From Melioribacteraceae bacterium (GTDB taxonomy: Bacteria > Bacteroidota > Ignavibacteria > Ignavibacteriales > Melioribacteraceae): 47,891 nt of DNA. Position numbers and translations under genes: made by a program. Below the pieces are notes generated by a model. That model did no database searches. It was not told where the DNA came from and was given only the letters and a program-made list of their open reading frames with translations. The stretch lies in the NCBI GenBank assembly GCA_027030245.1, contig JALVFE010000003.1:1-47891 (forward strand). Reading direction: 5' to 3'. Below, in pieces: positions 43,766 through 47,891 of the stretch (its first letter is position 1; every line of letters begins with the position of its first letter).

Positions 43766-46700
43766 TTACCTTTCACCCAATATTAATTCAACGTTAATGG
43801 TTTTCCCGTTTCTTTCCACCGTTAAAACAACTTTATCGCCGGGTTGATGTTTTTTTAGTAAATTCGAGTAGTCCCGTAAATTGGCAACGGTTTCACCGTT
43901 GAATTTTTTTATAACATCACCTTTTTGAAGCCCGGCTTTTTCCGCAGGCGAAGAAGGCACCAAGCCGCCAATTTTTACTCCTTTTCCGTTGAAAGCAAAA
44001 TCCGGAATTGTGCCGGTGCTTGCTCTTCTTGTCGTTTTATTTTTCACGGCGGACTTCGTAACCTTTTTGCCGGATGCAATTTCACCTTGAAAATTCAACG
44101 GTTCTTTTCTATCGGCTAAATAATTAATTACTTCCTTTGCCACGGTAGCAGTTTTAACCATTCCGTCGGCGTCAATTTTATCCGGCGTATCCGTCGGGCG
44201 GTGGTAATCCAAATTAGGTCCGCTGAAAAATTGTACTGCCGGAATCCCGTTGCGTATAAAAGAAACTTGATCGCTTGCATCCAATTGCTGGGTTACCAAA
44301 TCGGTTGGTATTCCGGTTACGAAATCTGTTCCCATAAAAATAAATTTCCATTCCCTTGCACTGTTGCCGTTTAGTATTAATAATTTTTTACCTTCCAATC
44401 TTCCGACAGTGTCGAGATTAATATCCGCAATTGTGTTATCGGGCGTGGCGGGAAAGTGTTTTACGAAATATTTCGACCCGAGAAGTCCCGCTTCTTCACC
44501 CGAAAAAGCAACAAACATAATGGTTCTTTTTGGTTTTGCCGATTTAGCCAATGATTTTGCCAACTCGAGTAAAACAGCAACTCCGCTTGCATTATCGTCT
44601 GCGCCGTAGTGAATTTTTCCTTTGTTACCTTTTCTTACGTCGGGCCAACCTAAACCCAAATGATCGTAATGAGCGGAGATTATTACATAAGTGTTTTTCA
44701 ATTCCGGATCATTTCCGGGTATAACTCCAACTATGTTTTTTATTTCTATTTTACCTTTGTCTTTAAAATTATGCGTAAAGTTTTGGTAGTAAGTTTTATT
44801 ATCCCCGGACGGAATTAATCCGGCTTTTTTAAATTCGTTTGCAATATATCCGGCGGCTTTGTCTAATTCGGGAGTGCCAAGACCGCGCCCCTTCATTTCC
44901 GCAGAAGCAAGAAAATTTACATGTTCCAACATTCGCTTTGCCGAAAAAACGGGTGCAAGCTTTGCCAAAGCTTTTCTTTCGGGAAATTTGGGTTTTACGT
45001 CTCCGGCAGATTTATTCAGAGTTTTTATAAGCGGCGAATTAACGGTTTTCCACTGACCTTTCTCAATATTTGTCGGTTCATCGCCTTCGAAAGCCAAGTA
45101 ACTGTATTTGCCGTAGTGGGGAAGTTTTCTCACCAAGCCCGGAATTGCTTTTTCGTTGTTTACCGAAAAGAATACGAAAACTTCTTTTACGTTTTTGGGG
45201 TTTCTTGCCGAAATTATGAAAGATTTATTTTCCGCAGGTATTTCTTTTTTCCCGAACTTAACCGAATTTTTCAAAACGGCGGCATCATGCTTTTTAATTA
45301 TATTGCCGAATTGATTTAAGAATTTATTTTCGAATCCCAAAATCCAAACGGATTTGTTTTCAGGCAAAGTTTCCACTTCGTCGTCAGTCACAACATCAAA
45401 CCGGTCTTCTTTTTTGTTAATCCAGTTTTGAACAAACTTTTCGTATAATTTTTTATCGGATGAATTTGCTGGTAAAACAATTAAAGATTTTTTGGCGCCG
45501 TAAGCCGTCGACAATGCCGGAGGCACTTCGTTGGGGTCCACTTTTCTGAATACATCGTAGTAAGGATCGATATAAACGCGGAGTGGTTTGCTTTTTACGT
45601 TTATGCTAAATCTTTCGTTTTTCTTATTCATAGATACTTTTTCCGGGTGCATTCCTTCTGAAGTTAAAATATAAACCGGAATATCGATTGCAAATGCATC
45701 GCCGGATTGGGTTTGCTCAAACTCGATTGTTACATCATAAAAATCGCGCAAAGGTTTGACTTCAATGTTTTTCAAATTAAGGACGGGCGCTCCTTTTCTG
45801 TTTACCCATTGTTCGAAAAACGGTTTGAAATTTTCCCCCGTAATTTCTTCGAAGGATTTCCGGATATCATCAAAGGAAGCGACTTTAAATTTGTAATTGC
45901 GGTAAAAGTGTTGGAACGATTTAACAAAGTTCTCGTCACCCGTTTTTATTCGTAACATGTGCCACATCATTAACGATTTACCGTAACCTATTGCTTCACT
46001 TGATGCATTATATCTCGAAATAAATTTTTTAAGAGGGAAATCGTTTTTTACGTTAACGTAATCTGTAAATTTTTGTAATGTTGATCGGCGGTATTCAACG
46101 CCTTTCCCACGTTGCTCCTTTATCAGATGATCCGCCATGTAAGCCGTTAGACCTTCGCACCAATTTCCGTTTTTGAAATCGACATATACACTGTTTCCCC
46201 ACCAATTGTGTAACAGTTCGTGAGGATAAGAAGAATGAAGAATGAACGGGAAACGGATTATCTTTTGTCCGAGCAGTGTAAACGAAGGCATTCCGTAACC
46301 GGTTTCCCAAAAGTTTTCCACCAAAGCGAATTTCCAATAAGGATAAGGACCTATCAGCTGTCTGTACATTTCCAAATATTGTGCGGTGGTTTCCAGGTAT
46401 TTATTTGCAAGCGATTCATCGGGTGTTCTTAGAAATGCCATAGCCAATACGTTCCCAACGGGATATTGGTATTCCGTGAATTTTGCCCCGATGAGAAAAA
46501 CTTCTTCTTGCGGTTCGGGTGAATTCCATACATCGATGTGAAAATCTATTTCGTTTTTACTTTCGGTGCGCTTACCTTGGGAAACGCTTTTCCAGCCTTT
46601 GGGTAAAACGGTTTTAAGGTTGAAAGTAATTAATTGGTCTTTAAATTGAGGCACCCAATAAGTTGAACCGGCAAGGTAAATACCAAGGGTATCGATGATG

Positions 46701-47134
46701 CCGGGCGATTCGCTGAATCCGCGTTGATAATTTTCTTCGCTTTGTTTTACCGGGGAATGAATTTTCCCTTTGTAAACAAGTTTGAATTTTACTCCGGCGG
46801 GGAAGTCTTTTTTCAGCAAAAGTTCATATTCGTTAAGCAATAATTTATTTTTATTTCCCGCATCGTCCCTATCCATTCCGATATCTTTAGCGGGAACGTT
46901 AACGCCCGTAATAATTAATCTTATCCCTTTGGTTTTTAGCAATGGTTTAAGGTTTGCGTTCAGTTTGAATTTTATAGTGTTCTCGGAAAGTTCAGGCGGA
47001 ACTCTTATTTCGTCCGTTACTTCAATGTATGAATTTTGCGGAAATACTTTTGCGGTTATTTCGTGATGGATTTTTTTTGTTTGAGCAATAACCACAATAT
47101 TGAACAATACGATTAAAATCAAAAATCTCTTCAT
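43766..47134 (-). CDS. Secreted M1-like aminopeptidase fused to M28 peptidase and PDZ domain
   Basis: The protein is 1122 aa from the ATG at 47134, preceded by AAGGTG. A start 33 bp upstream would lengthen the signal peptide. The signal peptide is MKRFLILIVLFNIVVIAQ. Residues about 20-540 are an M1-type metallopeptidase with HELLHNWWGN (305-314) and the Glu of GNWCEGLTAY. Residues about 730-1010 are M28 with AHYDHLG, GADDNASG, GEEAGLLGS, NLDTVGR and the late His of DYHRPTD, all zinc ligands. The last 75 residues are a PDZ domain. It should digest peptides outside the cytoplasm. Confidence 0.85.
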   Translation of the reverse strand: MKRFLILIVLFNIVVIAQTKKIHHEITAKVFPQNSYIEVTDEIRVPPELSENTIKFKLNANLKPLLKTKGIRLIITGVNVPAKDIGMDRDDAGNKNKLLLNEYELLLKKDFPAGVKFKLVYKGKIHSPVKQSEENYQRGFSESPGIIDTLGIYLAGSTYWVPQFKDQLITFNLKTVLPKGWKSVSQGKRTESKNEIDFHIDVWNSPEPQEEVFLIGAKFTEYQYPVGNVLAMAFLRTPDESLANKYLETTAQYLEMYRQLIGPYPYWKFALVENFWETGYGMPSFTLLGQKIIRFPFILHSSYPHELLHNWWGNSVYVDFKNGNWCEGLTAYMADHLIKEQRGKGVEYRRSTLQKFTDYVNVKNDFPLKKFISRYNASSEAIGYGKSLMMWHMLRIKTGDENFVKSFQHFYRNYKFKVASFDDIRKSFEEITGENFKPFFEQWVNRKGAPVLNLKNIEVKPLRDFYDVTIEFEQTQSGDAFAIDIPVYILTSEGMHPEKVSMNKKNERFSINVKSKPLRVYIDPYYDVFRKVDPNEVPPALSTAYGAKKSLIVLPANSSDKKLYEKFVQNWINKKEDRFDVVTDDEVETLPENKSVWILGFENKFLNQFGNIIKKHDAAVLKNSVKFGKKEIPAENKSFIISARNPKNVKEVFVFFSVNNEKAIPGLVRKLPHYGKYSYLAFEGDEPTNIEKGQWKTVNSPLIKTLNKSAGDVKPKFPERKALAKLAPVFSAKRMLEHVNFLASAEMKGRGLGTPELDKAAGYIANEFKKAGLIPSGDNKTYYQNFTHNFKDKGKIEIKNIVGVIPGNDPELKNTYVIISAHYDHLGLGWPDVRKGNKGKIHYGADDNASGVAVLLELAKSLAKSAKPKRTIMFVAFSGEEAGLLGSKYFVKHFPATPDNTIADINLDTVGRLEGKKLLILNGNSAREWKFIFMGTDFVTGIPTDLVTQQLDASDQVSFIRNGIPAVQFFSGPNLDYHRPTDTPDKIDADGMVKTATVAKEVINYLADRKEPLNFQGEIASGKKVTKSAVKNKTTRRASTGTIPDFAFNGKGVKIGGLVPSSPAEKAGLQKGDVIKKFNGETVANLRDYSNLLKKHQPGDKVVLTVERNGKTINVELILGER

Positions 47135-47301
47135 TTTATCACCTTGGGGAAACGTAAAAAATTTCATACATCAATATATAAATAACCGCAATTTGTTTGA
47201 TACTGACATTTTTTTCTTTTTTTATATTAAATATTTAAACCCGATATCCGATAATACAAAAACAAAGGCATCAATTTAGTTAAACAAAACTCGGAGAAAT
47301 A

Positions 47302-47706
47302 ATGGCACTTCTGGAATGGTCTGATAAACTAAGCGTTCACATCGATGAAATCGATGCTCAGCACAAAAAGCTAATCGATTTAATTAACCGGTTGAATGAA
47401 GCATGGAAGGAAGAATTTAAAAGAGAAGATGTTCGAGGTGTTTTTATGGAATTGATTGATTATACCAAATATCATTTTACTTCCGAAGAAAAGTATATGG
47501 AGCAAAATAATTATCCCGATTTGGAAGCTCATAAGAAACAGCATCAAAAGTTTATCGATAAGTTAAATAAGTTGCAAGCAAAGTGCTCATACAATTCGCA
47601 TGAAGTTTACACCGATTTACTAAGTTTTCTTTCGAATTGGATTGTTGTTCATATCATGCACAGCGATCAACATTATGTTCCTTATGTAGCGGGTGTGAAA
47701 CAATAA
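47302..47706 (+). CDS. Bacteriohemerythrin
   Basis: The 134-aa protein has the diiron ligand set: IDAQHKKLI, DYTKYHFTSEEKYM, DLEAHKKQHQKF and VVHIMHSDQHYV. It binds O2 and may store or sense oxygen or protect from it. The start is ATG with GGAG upstream. There is no extra domain. It stands alone. Confidence 0.93.
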   Translation: MALLEWSDKLSVHIDEIDAQHKKLIDLINRLNEAWKEEFKREDVRGVFMELIDYTKYHFTSEEKYMEQNNYPDLEAHKKQHQKFIDKLNKLQAKCSYNSHEVYTDLLSFLSNWIVVHIMHSDQHYVPYVAGVKQ

Positions 47707-47847
47707 TCACACCCCCGATACCTATTGTGTATCAGTGAGCAAACTTTTTTGACTAGTAATTATATCTTATCTGTACCCCATGTATTGAACAGATTTATAA
47801 ATAATTTAAGGTGTAATAATATACTAAGTTCATTATTCATTTAAAGT

Positions 47848-47863
47848 ACACCTCTGCTGGTGT
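47848..47863. repeat. Small palindrome of the intergenic repeat type
   Basis: ACACC/GGTGT arms with a 6-base loop resemble the GGTGTCACCCCGCTGGGGT elements near 42.8 kb. From 47707 to the window end I see no gene. Confidence 0.35.
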
Positions 47864-47891
47864 TTTATAATTTAATGATTGATGAATCCGC

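Noticed and set aside
1-47891. tRNA, rRNA, prophage or transposase genes.
   Set aside because: None was recognised on either strand. The accessory signal is confined to 1.7-6.6 kb and the small repeat islands.

Overview
This window is AT-rich bacterial chromosome (roughly 35-40% GC by eye) from the Bacteroidota/Chlorobiota (FCB) side of the tree. My best guess is an Ignavibacteria-like lineage. The guess rests on the informational proteins, on yicC-gmk-rpoZ and rplM-rpsI-rpsB-tsf-pyrH-frr gene blocks, on an Omp85-type outer membrane protein, on several gliding/CFB-style lipoproteins, and on clear Shine-Dalgarno sites at many genes, which are rare in classical Bacteroidetes. I could not run a search, so the taxonomy is inference.

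Layout. Positions 1-1692: the end of an MMPL/RND-type transporter followed by a START-domain protein. Positions 1.7-6.4 kb: an accessory array in which five (perhaps six) long imperfect inverted repeats ending in GTTRRRY-type boxes separate short co-oriented genes. It looks like a cluster of integron attC sites with no integrase in view (a CALIN). The cargo is an AbiEi antitoxin with a truncated AbiEii toxin, a DUF5946-type protein, a class II Fic protein, an MNT/HEPN (MntA/HepT) pair, and a HIT-like hydrolase. Positions 6.45-8.0 kb: five exact-period 33-bp repeats lead into a DUF4143-type AAA ATPase.

Positions 8.1-26.6 kb: housekeeping and envelope genes. These are a U32 peptidase-family protein overlapping a small ferredoxin, lgt overlapping a beta-propeller lipoprotein, an RsmF-like rRNA methyltransferase, a five-PAS histidine kinase, an RmlD-like reductase with anmK, endonuclease IV, a four-repeat lipoprotein, and the minus-strand genes DUF1460-dnaB-udg and rpoZ-gmk-yicC. 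gmk has no ATG/GTG/TTG start and seems to begin at ATT. Positions 26.8-31.2 kb: the translation block rplM, rpsI, rpsB, tsf, pyrH and frr, with a textbook promoter and terminator.

Positions 31.3-40.7 kb: a MaeB-type malic enzyme, an L,D-transpeptidase-fold protein whose catalytic Cys is Ser, an Omp85/TamA-like protein, and then an acuABC-like operon for reversible lysine acetylation (GNAT-acyl-CoA-synthetase fusion, CBS-CBS-ACT protein, histone-deacetylase-fold AcuC). Positions 40.7-47.9 kb: a secreted S33 peptidase, a sigma-70-like protein, a 2-TM protein, a large secreted M1-M28-PDZ peptidase fusion and a bacteriohemerythrin. Two intergenic islands (9.6-10.06 kb and 42.6-43.0 kb) carry the same family of small dispersed palindromes.

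The most interesting items are the attC-like cassette array with toxin-antitoxin cargo and its truncated toxin, the 34-bp palindrome covering the abiEi start codon, the 33-bp repeat array before the ATPase, the apparent ATT start of gmk, the Cys-less L,D-transpeptidase and the Pat-AcuB-AcuC operon.
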